Shown piece by piece: positions 32,041-41,363 of a stretch of DNA of 64,000 nt. Numbering within the stretch: position 1 is the first letter of the stretch; every line of letters begins with the position of its first letter. The notes beneath the pieces were generated by a model. The model was not told the origin of the DNA. It did no database searches and saw nothing but the letters and a program-made list of their open reading frames with translations. Where the stretch lies: positions 1 through 64,000 of the forward strand of contig NZ_AYYU01000006.1 in the NCBI RefSeq assembly GCF_001436455.1. The letters are read 5' to 3'. A program made the translations under genes and the position numbers. This stretch comes from Lactobacillus jensenii DSM 20557 (GTDB taxonomy: Bacteria > Bacillota > Bacilli > Lactobacillales > Lactobacillaceae).

Positions 32041-34584
32041 CTATTCAACTGACTTTAAAGCATCTAGCATATCAACGTCTTTAATCTTCTTGTGCATAAT
32101 AAATGCTAAGACAGTAGTCAGTACTGCTGGAATGAGGGCTGAGTAAATAAAGTTAGATATGTACATATTAGGATCAAACATAGCATTAACGGGTGGTAAG
32201 GTGGTAATAATAAAGCTATGTAACCAAATACCGACTAAATATCCAGCTAAGATACCTAGAATTGAAAGAATAATTGTTTCCCTATAAATGTACATCGTAA
32301 CTTCTTTATCAAAGAATCCCAATACTTTAATAGTTGAAAGTTCACGCATTCTTTCGTCAACATTAATATTAGTTAAATTATAGATAACAACCAATGCCAA
32401 AATTGTAGAAATCGCAATCAAAATCAAAATAACTTTATTAAGTGAATTAATCAAGTTATCAATTGTTTTCTTATTGTTAACATTTTGATTAATACCTTTA
32501 ATTGCGCCAGTAGCCATCAGTTTTTCAGAAACTGTTTGTAATTTACCTGACTTAGTAGTTATCAAATAACCATTAGTCTTATATTCTTTATCAAAGTAAT
32601 GCTTATAAGCTTGTTTATTCATTACCATGTAGTGACCCATATACATTTCACAAATGCCACTAACTTTGAATTTTTTCCACTTATCGTTAGTATCTTTTAA
32701 CTTAATATAATGTCCAACCTTAGCATTGGTTAATTGAGCCAACTTTTCAGAAATAATTACACCGTTATTGGTTAATTTTAATTTCTTTCCAGTAGAACTG
32801 CTCATTAAATTAATATACTTAGATAAGTCAGTATTCGCTTTAGGAACAATCACATTAATAGTTTGCTTAGTCTTGTCTTCCCCAAGATTACGATTCAAAG
32901 TAGTAAAGTGAATCTGTTTATAGCGTTTAACACTATTTGAATCTAGTTCATCCAATAAGTCAGTGTTTTGTTTAGAACTAGGATTTGAGTTTTTAACCGC
33001 AATCATGTCATATTTGATAATGTTGGTATATTGATTCTTACTAATTCCTGAAAGTGAATCTCGAATACCAAAAGCCATTACTAATAATCCTGTACAACCA
33101 GCAACCCCAAAGATTGTCATTAACATTCTTGTCTTATATCTAAAGAGGTTTCTGAAGGTAACCTTATGGTTAAAGCTTAATCTACTCCAAAATGGTGTGA
33201 TTCTTTCAAGGAAAATTTTTGAGCCTTTTTTAGGTGGTTTAGGTAGTAATAATTGAGCTGGGCGGTCTTTAAGATCTTTCTTTAAGGCGTAAAGTGCTGC
33301 TAAAGTCGTACATGCCCATGCAACAACTAGTCCTAATATTAGCCAAACTAAAGAGAATTGACTTCTAAAGCCAGTCATAGTTGAATTGGCTGCATAAGCT
33401 TCAAAGATAATGCCAGGTAAAACTCTAAATCCACCCCAAGCTCCTAAAATAACTCCTAGTGTACTTGAAAGCATACTATAAACGATAAACTTCTTAGCTA
33501 CATCAAAATTACTATATCCAATCGCCTTCATAGTACCAATATTAATTCTTTCTTCTTCCACAAATCTAGTCATTGTAGTTAAAGAAACTAAGGCAGAAAT
33601 TGCAAATAAGAATACTGGGAAGATATTAGATAAAACGTCAATTCTTTCTGCATTTGAACGATAATTTTCATAACCTGGGAATTCATCACGAGTATTAACT
33701 GTGTAGCTAGGTTTATTCAAATGTTCAAGCTTCGCTTTAGCACTTTCAAGTTGCTTAATCTGACTTTGATATTCAGGTTTAACCGCTACAATTACATTTA
33801 ACTTAGTTAAACTATCATTAATTTCAGCAATTTTATTTTTAGTTTTATTTTCTTTAGCTGAAATATTCTTATCTAATTCCTTCTTTAAATCTTTTTCCTT
33901 ATCATTAATATAGTTAGAATACTTAGTTGAATATGGATTCATCTTAGCAGTCTTTTTATAAGTAATTCTAGCTATTCCAGTTGTTGTACCAGATTTAAAA
34001 GCCGACTTCTTTATAAAAGCAAATCCAGATAGTTGGCCTGTACCTACATTTGTTTGTCCCGTATCCAATTTATCTAAATATTCACTTGAACGGACATAAC
34101 CAACAACTGTAAACTTTTTATGCTTTAAACTACTATGATTGTCTAAAGTTAACTTTTGGCCAAGTTTATACTTATCTTGCAATAAATAAGAAATAACTAT
34201 TTCATTGTTAGCTTTAGGTAGATTCCCTTTAGTAAGCATGGCTTTTGAAATCTTCTTACTTTCAGAATATATTCTCAAGCTTCTTCTACTATTGTTAACA
34301 GTAGAATCCATAAGATAGCTGTATTCAACTAATTTTATATCTGATTGTTTTTCAATTTTCTGCTTGTCCTTTTGATTTAAACCATGATTTGAAAGAACTG
34401 TAATATCAGCTAAATTATTATTTTTAAATAAGTTAATAGCACTACTTCTCATATCTGGGCCCGTCATTTTAAGCCCAATAAAAGTAAATACAGCCACTAT
34501 CATCAACATCAAAATTGCAATGAACCTACCTAATGAGTCAGTTATTGCCTGCCAAGCATCCTTCCATAGAATCCTTTTTCTCAT
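32041..34584 (-). CDS. ABC transporter permease, duplicated FtsX-like domains
   Basis: An 847-residue permease with one N-terminal helix (about 17-38), a large extracytoplasmic region to about 320 containing Lys-rich predicted coiled coil (about 220-290), a helix cluster (about 325-440), a second helix near 490, a second extracytoplasmic domain (about 510-705) and a final FtsX cluster (about 710-840). This is the architecture of MacB/BceB/YknZ-like exporters acting on peptides, lipids or envelope processes. AGGAGA precedes the start, 17 bases after the ATPase stop codon. Substrate unknown; no sensor kinase is adjacent. Confidence 0.9.
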   Translation of the reverse strand: MRKRILWKDAWQAITDSLGRFIAILMLMIVAVFTFIGLKMTGPDMRSSAINLFKNNNLADITVLSNHGLNQKDKQKIEKQSDIKLVEYSYLMDSTVNNSRRSLRIYSESKKISKAMLTKGNLPKANNEIVISYLLQDKYKLGQKLTLDNHSSLKHKKFTVVGYVRSSEYLDKLDTGQTNVGTGQLSGFAFIKKSAFKSGTTTGIARITYKKTAKMNPYSTKYSNYINDKEKDLKKELDKNISAKENKTKNKIAEINDSLTKLNVIVAVKPEYQSQIKQLESAKAKLEHLNKPSYTVNTRDEFPGYENYRSNAERIDVLSNIFPVFLFAISALVSLTTMTRFVEEERINIGTMKAIGYSNFDVAKKFIVYSMLSSTLGVILGAWGGFRVLPGIIFEAYAANSTMTGFRSQFSLVWLILGLVVAWACTTLAALYALKKDLKDRPAQLLLPKPPKKGSKIFLERITPFWSRLSFNHKVTFRNLFRYKTRMLMTIFGVAGCTGLLVMAFGIRDSLSGISKNQYTNIIKYDMIAVKNSNPSSKQNTDLLDELDSNSVKRYKQIHFTTLNRNLGEDKTKQTINVIVPKANTDLSKYINLMSSSTGKKLKLTNNGVIISEKLAQLTNAKVGHYIKLKDTNDKWKKFKVSGICEMYMGHYMVMNKQAYKHYFDKEYKTNGYLITTKSGKLQTVSEKLMATGAIKGINQNVNNKKTIDNLINSLNKVILILIAISTILALVVIYNLTNINVDERMRELSTIKVLGFFDKEVTMYIYRETIILSILGILAGYLVGIWLHSFIITTLPPVNAMFDPNMYISNFIYSALIPAVLTTVLAFIMHKKIKDVDMLDALKSVE

Positions 34585-34601
34585 TCAAATTCTCCTAGCT
34601 C

Positions 34602-35303
34602 TTACCATTCAATTTCGGAAATAGCTGTTGGATGTTCATTCTTTTCAATCTTCTTAACTTGACCATCATGAACATGAATTACTTGATTGGCAATCGGTGC
34701 GATTGTTGCATTATGCGTAACAATAACAACTGTTGAACCCTTCTTGATGCTCATTTCTTGTAAAATTTTCAAAACATGCTTACCTGTTTGATAGTCAAGC
34801 GCACCAGTTGGCTCATCACACAATAAAATAGCTGGATTCTTAGCTATTGCCCGGGCAATAGCAACACGTTGCTGCTCACCACCAGATAGTTGCGCAGGGA
34901 AGTTATTCATTCTATTCCCTAACCCCACTGCATTTAATGCTTCACTCGCTTCCATAGCATTAGGAACTATTTCAGCTGCTAATTCAACATTTTCTTTAGC
35001 AGTTAGATTAGGAACTAAGTTATAAAATTGGAAGACAAAGCCAACATCTTCTCTACGATAAGCTGTTAATTCTTTTCTAGAATAATTAGCAATATTATTT
35101 CCATTGACTATCACGTCACCGCTTGTTGAAGTATCCATTCCACCCAAAATATTAAGCAAAGTAGATTTACCTGCGCCTGAAGGACCTAGAATGACAACTA
35201 ATTGTCCCTTTTCAATTGAAAATGTAATTGCTTTATTAGCAAAAATTGTTGTATTTCCATTTTTATATTCTTTTGAAATGTTTTTTACATCAATTATTGG
35301 CAT
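34602..35303 (-). CDS. ABC transporter ATP-binding protein (MacB/LolD type)
   Basis: A 233-residue ATPase with Walker [10 protein letters not shown] near residue 38, Q-loop FQFYNLVPN, signature [14 protein letters not shown] near 135 and Walker [12 protein letters not shown] near 158. It powers the FtsX-type permease encoded directly downstream. The ATG at 35303 is chosen because AGGAGAG lies about 10 bases upstream. Confidence 0.92.
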   Translation of the reverse strand: MPIIDVKNISKEYKNGNTTIFANKAITFSIEKGQLVVILGPSGAGKSTLLNILGGMDTSTSGDVIVNGNNIANYSRKELTAYRREDVGFVFQFYNLVPNLTAKENVELAAEIVPNAMEASEALNAVGLGNRMNNFPAQLSGGEQQRVAIARAIAKNPAILLCDEPTGALDYQTGKHVLKILQEMSIKKGSTVVIVTHNATIAPIANQVIHVHDGQVKKIEKNEHPTAISEIEW

Positions 35304-35377
35304 AGTCTTCACTCTCCTAAGTATCAAGCTCCTTTAAGCTAATTTTATCATTGCTTAATTAGTTACAAATAATAAAA

Positions 35378-35403
35378 TGACTTATATCACAAGATACAAG
35401 TCA
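35378..35403 (-). terminator. Terminator of the ThrE-type exporter genes
   Basis: TGACTTGTATC / GATATAAGTCA stem (one G-T pair) with a 4-base loop, followed by TTTTATTATTTG on the minus strand. Confidence 0.8.
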
Positions 35404-35409
35404 CCTTTA

Positions 35410-35868
35410 TTATTTATTCTTATAATGCATTTTTAAACGATAAATAAACTCACTTTGCAAAGTTGATAATAAAAATCCCAAAGCAATGGCAACTGTAATG
35501 ATTCCTACTCTCAGCATTAAGTCTTCGGCCAAATCATATTTGCCTTGTACCAATGCGCGTACAGCCATGTAAGCTGGTGCTCCAGGTACAAGAGGGACTA
35601 ACGCTGGAATATTAAAAACAGATACAGGGCATTTTTTTATTCTTGCAAAATATAGGCCCAACATTCCAATTACAAAGGCACCAACTAAGTTAGCAATCAT
35701 TCTTCCTGAATGTAGCCTAATTAGCACCCAATAGGTCATCCAACCGCAAGCCCCACTAATCCCAGTCAGAAAAAGCGCTCGTCTTGGAACATTAATTGTC
35801 AATGCAAAACCTATTGAACCAATTATTGAAAACACAATATTAATTAAAATCTGTAGCCATATTGTCAT
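35410..35868 (-). CDS. Threonine/serine exporter family protein, C-terminal half (YjjB type)
   Basis: A 152-residue membrane protein with four hydrophobic segments, matching the small ThrE_2 (DUF3815) half of split ThrE exporters. It contains PALVPLVPGAPAYMAV near residue 90, a family hallmark. The ATG at 35868 lies one base past the stop codon of the YjjP-type gene with AGGTG upstream; a GTG at 35877 is an alternative. Split partners such as YjjP-YjjB export dicarboxylates or threonine and serine in other bacteria; the substrate here is unknown. Confidence 0.88.
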   Translation of the reverse strand: MTIWLQILINIVFSIIGSIGFALTINVPRRALFLTGISGACGWMTYWVLIRLHSGRMIANLVGAFVIGMLGLYFARIKKCPVSVFNIPALVPLVPGAPAYMAVRALVQGKYDLAEDLMLRVGIITVAIALGFLLSTLQSEFIYRLKMHYKNK

Positions 35869-35869
35869 C

Positions 35870-36637
35870 TTAAGCACCTAAAAATCGCATAATAATACCT
35901 ACTCCACCACCTAAAGCAAGTGCCGTCATCACCGCTTCAACAAAGCGTCCAATTCCACTCATTAAATCTCCTGCGAATAAATCACGCAGCGCATTAGTCA
36001 GAGCTAAGCCAGGAACCAGTGTCATTAAAGCACCAACTAATACTTTATCAATTGAACACTCTGGAACTAGCAAACGAATTAAGTAAGTTAATAATGCCAT
36101 AAACATAGCTGCTATTAGCTCAGATAAGAATCTGATTCTAGTATATTTTTGAATAAAATAATAAACTAAGAATCCCAAGCAACCCACTATTGCAGCAGCT
36201 GGGAAATCAAGCCAGTCATAGCTATCAAAAAATAAAATCATTAAAGTTGAAGATAAGCTAGCAGCACCAATCAATTGAAGCCATAGAGGAAAAGCTGCTG
36301 TATTAGTTGCTACATCATGTAACTTCTCATCTAATTCTTGCAAATTAATTTCTTTATTAGCAAATTGACGAGATAAATTATTTACCCGATCAACTAGTTC
36401 TAAATTAATGTTTCGCTCACGCACTTGTTCTATTTGTGATAACTGACCTGAATCTAAAGTTAAAAAGACTCCAGTTGGAGTAGCAAAAACTTGTGGATCT
36501 GATACTCCGGCATTACGAGCTATTCTAAGCATTGTATCCTCAACTCTGCTCATTTCACTGCCGCCTTCAATCATCAGATGTCCCGCTAATAAACAAATCC
36601 GTTGTATTTCTTTTAAGCGTTCTTTATCTTCAAACAT
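35870..36637 (-). CDS. Threonine/serine exporter family protein, N-terminal half (YjjP type, DUF1212)
   Basis: A 255-residue protein with a cytoplasmic N-terminal region containing the family motif GGSEMSRVEDTMLRIA near residue 20, then about five membrane segments with LVPGLALTNALRDL near 210. GAGG precedes the start. Forms a two-gene unit with the YjjB-type gene and begins 11 bases after the ABC-F gene stop codon region on the same strand. Confidence 0.9.
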   Translation of the reverse strand: MFEDKERLKEIQRICLLAGHLMIEGGSEMSRVEDTMLRIARNAGVSDPQVFATPTGVFLTLDSGQLSQIEQVRERNINLELVDRVNNLSRQFANKEINLQELDEKLHDVATNTAAFPLWLQLIGAASLSSTLMILFFDSYDWLDFPAAAIVGCLGFLVYYFIQKYTRIRFLSELIAAMFMALLTYLIRLLVPECSIDKVLVGALMTLVPGLALTNALRDLFAGDLMSGIGRFVEAVMTALALGGGVGIIMRFLGA

Positions 36638-36648
36638 AATGACCTCAA

Positions 36649-38190
36649 TTAGTTCATTTTTTCAATATCAATCGTCTTATCAACCCAATTTCCTCTAAAG
36701 AAATCACGTTCGTGACTAACAATGATAACAGCTCCTGGAAAATTTACAATTGCTTTTCTTAATGCATCCTTAGTTTCATTATCTAAGTGATTGGTTGGTT
36801 CATCAAGAAAAAGAATATTAGCTGGCTCAAATTGCATCTTAGCTAATTTTACTTTTTCTTGTTCACCACCTGATAATTCTCCTAGAGGACTCATAGCTTG
36901 TTGTGCTGTTAATCCCATTCTTGCCAAAGCTTGACGTAATTCTTTAGGTTTTATCTTTTCATAACACTCAGCTAGATATTGTAATGGGGTCATATTTTTA
37001 TTAGGCCAAGCTAAATCCTGCTTAAAGTATGCTAATTTTGCTGTAGCAGATAATTCAAAATTACCATAAACTGGCTTTAATTTTCCTAGTAAGGTCTTCA
37101 ATAAAGTAGTCTTCCCAATACCATTAAAACCAGTAACAGCTACTTTCTCGTTTCCACCCACACTAAAATTAAAGGCATGCTTCACTAATGCTCTATCATA
37201 TCCAATAACTAAATCTTGAGTTTGTAATAATAAATTAGAAGCCGTAGCTACATATGGAAAGTCAAATTTTGCCCGCTTATTATTTTGTGGTGGGGTTAAT
37301 TTTTCCATCCGATCAAGTTGCTTTTGCCTTGAACGTGCACTTTTAGCACGAGTACCGGCTTTATTTTTACGGATATAAGCTTCAGTTTTAGCTATCTTTC
37401 GCTGTTGATTTTGATATGCTTTTAAATAAGTTTCTCTATCTTGAGCTTTTTGACGCATTGCGTGCTTCAAATCACCTGTATAACGAGTAATAGTTCCAAA
37501 ATCAATATCAATAATACAATTAGTAATTCGTCCTAAAAAATCATAGTCGTGGCTAACAACAATAAAAGCTCCTTCAAAATCATTTAAATAAGTAACTAGC
37601 CAATCTATGTGGTTAACATCAAGATAATTAGTCGGTTCATCTAGTACTAGTACTTGTGGCTTCTCTAAAAGTAATTTAGCTAAAATCAGCTTTGATCTTT
37701 GACCACCAGACATTTCACTGACATCTTTACCATAGCCTAATTCAAGCAGTCCTAGTCCACTTGCTACTTGATCAATGGCAGTATCAATATCATAAAAGCC
37801 CACTTCTTCTAAGTGAGTTTGAATCTTTCCTGCCTTATCCAGTAATGCTTGGTCACCTTTTTCACTATATTCAACATATAAGCTATTTAATTTTTCTTCT
37901 TGAGCAAATAAATCTGCGAATGCTGTTTTTAAAAAAGCTTTTAGAGTCATACCTGGAGTTAATTTGGCATATTGATCAAGATATCCTACCTTTATGTTTT
38001 TTTGCCATTTAACTTGTCCATCATCAGGCACAATTTCACCCGTTAAGATTTTTATCAAAGTAGATTTACCAACACCATTTTGACCAGTAACTCCCATATG
38101 ATCTTCTTTGTTTAATACAAAGTTTGCATCTTCATATAAAGTCTTATCAATAAAGCTCTGACTTAAACCTTTAACTGTTAATAAACTCAC
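36649..38190 (-). CDS. ABC-F family ATPase
   Basis: A 513-residue cytosolic protein with two ABC domains and no membrane segments. First Walker A GQNGVGKST near residue 36, signature MSGGQRSKLILAK near 158; second Walker A GFNGIGKTT, signature LSGGEQEKVKLAK. A charged linker of about 80 residues (about 235-315) joins them. ABC-F proteins act on the ribosome; this one is nearest in layout to the YkpA/YbiT group rather than to dedicated resistance factors. Translation starts at GTG 38190 with GGGAGAAG upstream. Confidence 0.9.
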   Translation of the reverse strand: MSLLTVKGLSQSFIDKTLYEDANFVLNKEDHMGVTGQNGVGKSTLIKILTGEIVPDDGQVKWQKNIKVGYLDQYAKLTPGMTLKAFLKTAFADLFAQEEKLNSLYVEYSEKGDQALLDKAGKIQTHLEEVGFYDIDTAIDQVASGLGLLELGYGKDVSEMSGGQRSKLILAKLLLEKPQVLVLDEPTNYLDVNHIDWLVTYLNDFEGAFIVVSHDYDFLGRITNCIIDIDFGTITRYTGDLKHAMRQKAQDRETYLKAYQNQQRKIAKTEAYIRKNKAGTRAKSARSRQKQLDRMEKLTPPQNNKRAKFDFPYVATASNLLLQTQDLVIGYDRALVKHAFNFSVGGNEKVAVTGFNGIGKTTLLKTLLGKLKPVYGNFELSATAKLAYFKQDLAWPNKNMTPLQYLAECYEKIKPKELRQALARMGLTAQQAMSPLGELSGGEQEKVKLAKMQFEPANILFLDEPTNHLDNETKDALRKAIVNFPGAVIIVSHERDFFRGNWVDKTIDIEKMN

Positions 38191-38248
38191 TTTCTTCTCC
38201 CTTTTTGTTAGTTAAAAATCCATTATATACCACTAGGTATATTTTTAC

Positions 38249-38617
38249 TTATTCTTTACTCTGTTGCTTTTGTTCATATTCTTGTAAAACATGCAAAACA
38301 CGAGGCCACATTCTTTTAGGTAAAATTAATTGTAATTTATCCTGATAAATTGGAAAATCTGATTTTTTTAGCCCCGTCATCTTAGCTAATTCTGCATCAT
38401 TAAGACCATACTGATATACAATTCGCTTAATTTCTGCGGAAGCATGAGCTCTAAAATATGAATAGACATAAGAAATAACCGCTATTAATGCTGCCCCAAA
38501 AATTGTAAAACTCAAATTTATATGAAATGTATTGAATAAAATAAAAAATACAGCAATAAAAGTTAATATAGCAGAAATAATTGCATAAATAATAGGAAAA
38601 ATATTACTTTTTTTCAT
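38249..38617 (-). CDS. Small membrane protein of unknown function
   Basis: A 122-residue protein with two predicted membrane helices (about residues 7-29 and 35-55) and a basic, helical cytoplasmic C-terminal half ending EQKQQSKE. The segment GLNDAELAKMTGLKKSDF resembles a degenerate helix-turn-helix, but this is weak. GAGGTG precedes the ATG. Divergent from the 3D-domain gene, sharing the intergenic region with the WalR-type box. No function assigned. Confidence 0.8.
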   Translation of the reverse strand: MKKSNIFPIIYAIISAILTFIAVFFILFNTFHINLSFTIFGAALIAVISYVYSYFRAHASAEIKRIVYQYGLNDAELAKMTGLKKSDFPIYQDKLQLILPKRMWPRVLHVLQEYEQKQQSKE

Positions 38618-38650
38618 ATAGCACCTCTTTTTTACATTTATATTTATATT

Positions 38651-38667
38651 TGTAACAAAAATGTAAC
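38651..38667 (+). promoter_or_regulatory. WalR (YycF)-type box upstream of the 3D-domain gene
   Basis: TGTAAC (38651-38656), AAAAA, TGTAAC (38662-38667): a perfect match to the WalR consensus TGTWAH-N5-TGTWAH, in the same orientation as the downstream cell-wall gene. A TATAAT -10 lies at 38729-38734. Confidence 0.65.
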
Positions 38668-38791
38668 TTTTATTTCAAATCACTAATATTTGTAATTTTA
38701 CTATTAAAGTTCTGAAATATTCCACTTATATAATATTACCTATAAGAAATAAAAAGTTATCAATTTAAATTTTAGAGGGAGTAGATTTTTT

Positions 38792-39427
38792 ATTTTATTA
38801 ACTAAGCGTTTTGCTGCTATCGTTGTGGCTATTTCATTATTAATTGTAAACTTTATTGAAGTAAATCCAACACAAGCAGCTTCAGAAGAAACAAATTATA
38901 ACGTATCAACCAGTTTGGTTAATGATACCATTAAGCCCGTAAAAATGCGCGCTAAATTAATTAAAGATAGACAAAAAGCTGCTATTGCAGAATTAACAAA
39001 AAATGCTAAAGCTGAACAAGCTAAGATGGATGCTCAAGCTAAGGCAGAAGCAGAAGCCAAAGCTCAAGAAGAACAAAAGCAAGCTCAACAAGCAGTTACT
39101 CAAGCACCAACAACTACTAGTGCTACAACTCAAACAGCTAATCAAAATGTATCTGGTGTAAACAAAGGTACTTTCAAACTTAGCTTTTATGATCCTGCCG
39201 CTTTAGGTTCAAATATGGGATACGATGGAGTTGCTGCTAACTTATCAGTTTTCCCTAAGGGTACTAAACTTAAGATTACTCTTTCAGATGGTACTGTTTG
39301 GTATCGAGTAGTTAATGATACTGGTGGCTTTGCCGCTGCTAATCCTAATCAATTAGATGTAGCTATGCCAAATAGCCAAGTTCCTGCTGCTGGAATCTTA
39401 TATGCTACAGTTGAAGTTATTGGTTAA
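38792..39427 (+). CDS. Secreted 3D-domain protein, apparent ATT start
   Basis: A predicted 211-residue secreted protein: signal peptide ending PTQA-A, a coiled Lys/Ala/Gln-rich helix (about residues 40-90), a Thr/Ala/Gln linker, and a C-terminal 3D/RlpA-like double-psi barrel (about 125-211) with DGTVWYRVVNDTGG and NQLDVAMP. Such domains occur in wall-active proteins. AGAGGGAG at 38774-38781 precedes an ATT at 38792 that begins a good signal peptide (LLTKRF then a hydrophobic core). The first standard start, GTG 38825, has no ribosome site and would remove the charged n-region. Start therefore uncertain. Confidence 0.82.
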   Translation: MLLTKRFAAIVVAISLLIVNFIEVNPTQAASEETNYNVSTSLVNDTIKPVKMRAKLIKDRQKAAIAELTKNAKAEQAKMDAQAKAEAEAKAQEEQKQAQQAVTQAPTTTSATTQTANQNVSGVNKGTFKLSFYDPAALGSNMGYDGVAANLSVFPKGTKLKITLSDGTVWYRVVNDTGGFAAANPNQLDVAMPNSQVPAAGILYATVEVIG

Positions 39428-39461
39428 TTATCTCAATTAAAATTCATAAATTTATATCCTA

Positions 39462-39498
39462 AAAAAGAGGGATGTGCGTAAAGCACGTCCCTCTTTTT
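39462..39498. terminator. Bidirectional terminator between the 3D-domain gene and the CPA2 antiporter
   Basis: AAAAAGAGGGATGTGC / GCACGTCCCTCTTTTT stem (one G-T pair), between convergent genes; overlaps the antiporter stop codon. Confidence 0.9.
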
Positions 39499-41284
39499 AA
39501 TTTTCTTTAGTCAATAACTCTCTGATCATGTCAGCATCTTCAACTTTTCCGGTATAAACTATTTCATCGCCCACTTCTAAAACAGTAGTACCATGAGGAG
39601 CTAACCATTCACCATCACGCTTAATACGGCTAACTGTAATTTTATCAATAAAAGATAAATCCATTAATTGGTGACCCGCATAGCGATGATTGCGAATCTT
39701 AACATCGTAAAGAATATTGTCTGAATCTGTCAAAATCTCATAAAAAGCTGGCGATTCTATCAATGCCCTCATTGCCGAAGTTCTAGCACTATAACCGTTA
39801 AATACTTCAATATCTAATTGAGTTAATTCGGCAATTCGATTTGCCTCAGGTTGCTTTTGTCTAACAATAACTCTTGAGACACCAGCTTGTTTAGCTTTTT
39901 TAGCAAACTCATAATTTCTTTCATCATCTGAGCCTGAACTTGCGACAATATCATAATTAAACTCGTTAATAGCTAGAACATTATTACAATATTTCAATGA
40001 CTTTACACGACTTTTATAAGTATTATAGGCTTCTTGGTCATCAGTAATCATTTCAACTGAATACCATTTATCATGGAGTTCTTGAGCTACTGCAACTGAA
40101 AAAACATTAGCTCCATATATCAGAACTTTTTCTTTAATTTTATCTTCTGGTGCTAATTTGAACAACGAGTTAAAAATAATAGGACCTGCAATACAAGTAA
40201 TGATAGCTGCCAAAGTAAAAGCATCTGATTGAGTTTTACTAATTGCATTCAATTTTCGAGCGACCTGTAAAGTCGGCAAAACAATTGTAATTGTTGTAGC
40301 GGTTAATAATCCACCAGCTAATGCGTTCCTCTTAGTAAAATATTTTAAGTATGTTAAGACAGCAGGCACTTTAGACACAAAAAATGCTAACACTAAAATC
40401 GGCAACAGCAACAACGCTGATTGATTAGTAAATAAGCTCTTCAAATTGAGTTTAGCACCTGTCATTATAAAGAAAAATGGAATAAAAAATCCATAACCAA
40501 TAGATGTCAGCTTGTCCTTAGTGGCTTCACTAGGCTCTAATAGCTTCATTACCATACCAGCTAAAAACGCACCTAAAATATTTTCTGCACCTACTTTTTC
40601 AGCAATTGATACCAAAACAAAAATTAAGAAAAATGCTAAGCGTATATCTATTTGTGTGGTTTGCTTGGTAATTTTATTAAACCAAAGATATGGTCTCTTA
40701 AATCTAATTAATAATACAATAGCAGCTACAAATAAGAGAATAATCAACCATAGTTTTTCAGCATCACCACCATGAATTGAAGCATAAATTGTTAATCCCA
40801 ATAATGGAACTACTTCCCCTAATACTGCCGTTAACAAAATACTTTGGCCTATGCTCTTACTCAAAATTTCTTTTTCTTTCAAAGTAGCAATAACCACTCC
40901 CAAAGCAACTGTCATAAAAATAATGCTTGCTAAAAGCATATCTTTAAATAGGCCTAAAATTGATAATATCCAGCCTAAAAAGATTGAAAAAGCAGCGATT
41001 CCTAAAAAAGATAATAAAGCTATTTTTACAGGATTTATTTGTGAATCTTGTTTTTTCTTAAAAAGGTCAAATTCTATCTCCATTCCTGATAAGAAAATCA
41101 GAATAATAACCCCTAAATTAGATAAAAAACTTAATTGACTATTACTAGTATCAACCCAATTAAATCCACTAACACCTAAAACAATTCCTACAATAATTTC
41201 AGCAACAGCTGTCGGAATATTGTGTAGATTAAACTTAGCCATCCAAATTGGAATAACTAAGGCCATTAAAATTACTAGAAGCAT
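39497..41284 (-). CDS. CPA2 family cation:proton antiporter with TrkA domains (KefB-like)
   Basis: A 595-residue protein: about 12 membrane segments in a Na+/H+ exchanger domain (residues 1-375), a TrkA-N/RCK nucleotide-binding domain (about 385-500, starting VLIYGANVFS) and a TrkA-C domain (about 515-590). Such proteins mediate K+ or Na+ efflux against H+ and contribute to pH and osmotic homeostasis. The nucleotide motif lacks the full GxGxxG pattern, so ligand type is uncertain. AGGGGAG precedes the start. Confidence 0.9.
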   Translation of the reverse strand: MLLVILMALVIPIWMAKFNLHNIPTAVAEIIVGIVLGVSGFNWVDTSNSQLSFLSNLGVIILIFLSGMEIEFDLFKKKQDSQINPVKIALLSFLGIAAFSIFLGWILSILGLFKDMLLASIIFMTVALGVVIATLKEKEILSKSIGQSILLTAVLGEVVPLLGLTIYASIHGGDAEKLWLIILLFVAAIVLLIRFKRPYLWFNKITKQTTQIDIRLAFFLIFVLVSIAEKVGAENILGAFLAGMVMKLLEPSEATKDKLTSIGYGFFIPFFFIMTGAKLNLKSLFTNQSALLLLPILVLAFFVSKVPAVLTYLKYFTKRNALAGGLLTATTITIVLPTLQVARKLNAISKTQSDAFTLAAIITCIAGPIIFNSLFKLAPEDKIKEKVLIYGANVFSVAVAQELHDKWYSVEMITDDQEAYNTYKSRVKSLKYCNNVLAINEFNYDIVASSGSDDERNYEFAKKAKQAGVSRVIVRQKQPEANRIAELTQLDIEVFNGYSARTSAMRALIESPAFYEILTDSDNILYDVKIRNHRYAGHQLMDLSFIDKITVSRIKRDGEWLAPHGTTVLEVGDEIVYTGKVEDADMIRELLTKEN

Positions 41285-41322
41285 AATATCTCCCCTCTTT
41301 TTTATCTTAAGAAAAGGATAAC

Positions 41323-41356
41323 AAAAAGAGCTCTCTAATCAAAGAGAACTCTTTTT
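41323..41356 (-). terminator. Terminator of the autolysin gene
   Basis: AAAAAGAGCTCTCT / AGAGAACTCTTTTT stem with one mismatch, followed by TTGTTATCC on the minus strand. Confidence 0.75.
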
Positions 41357-41363
41357 AAAAAAA

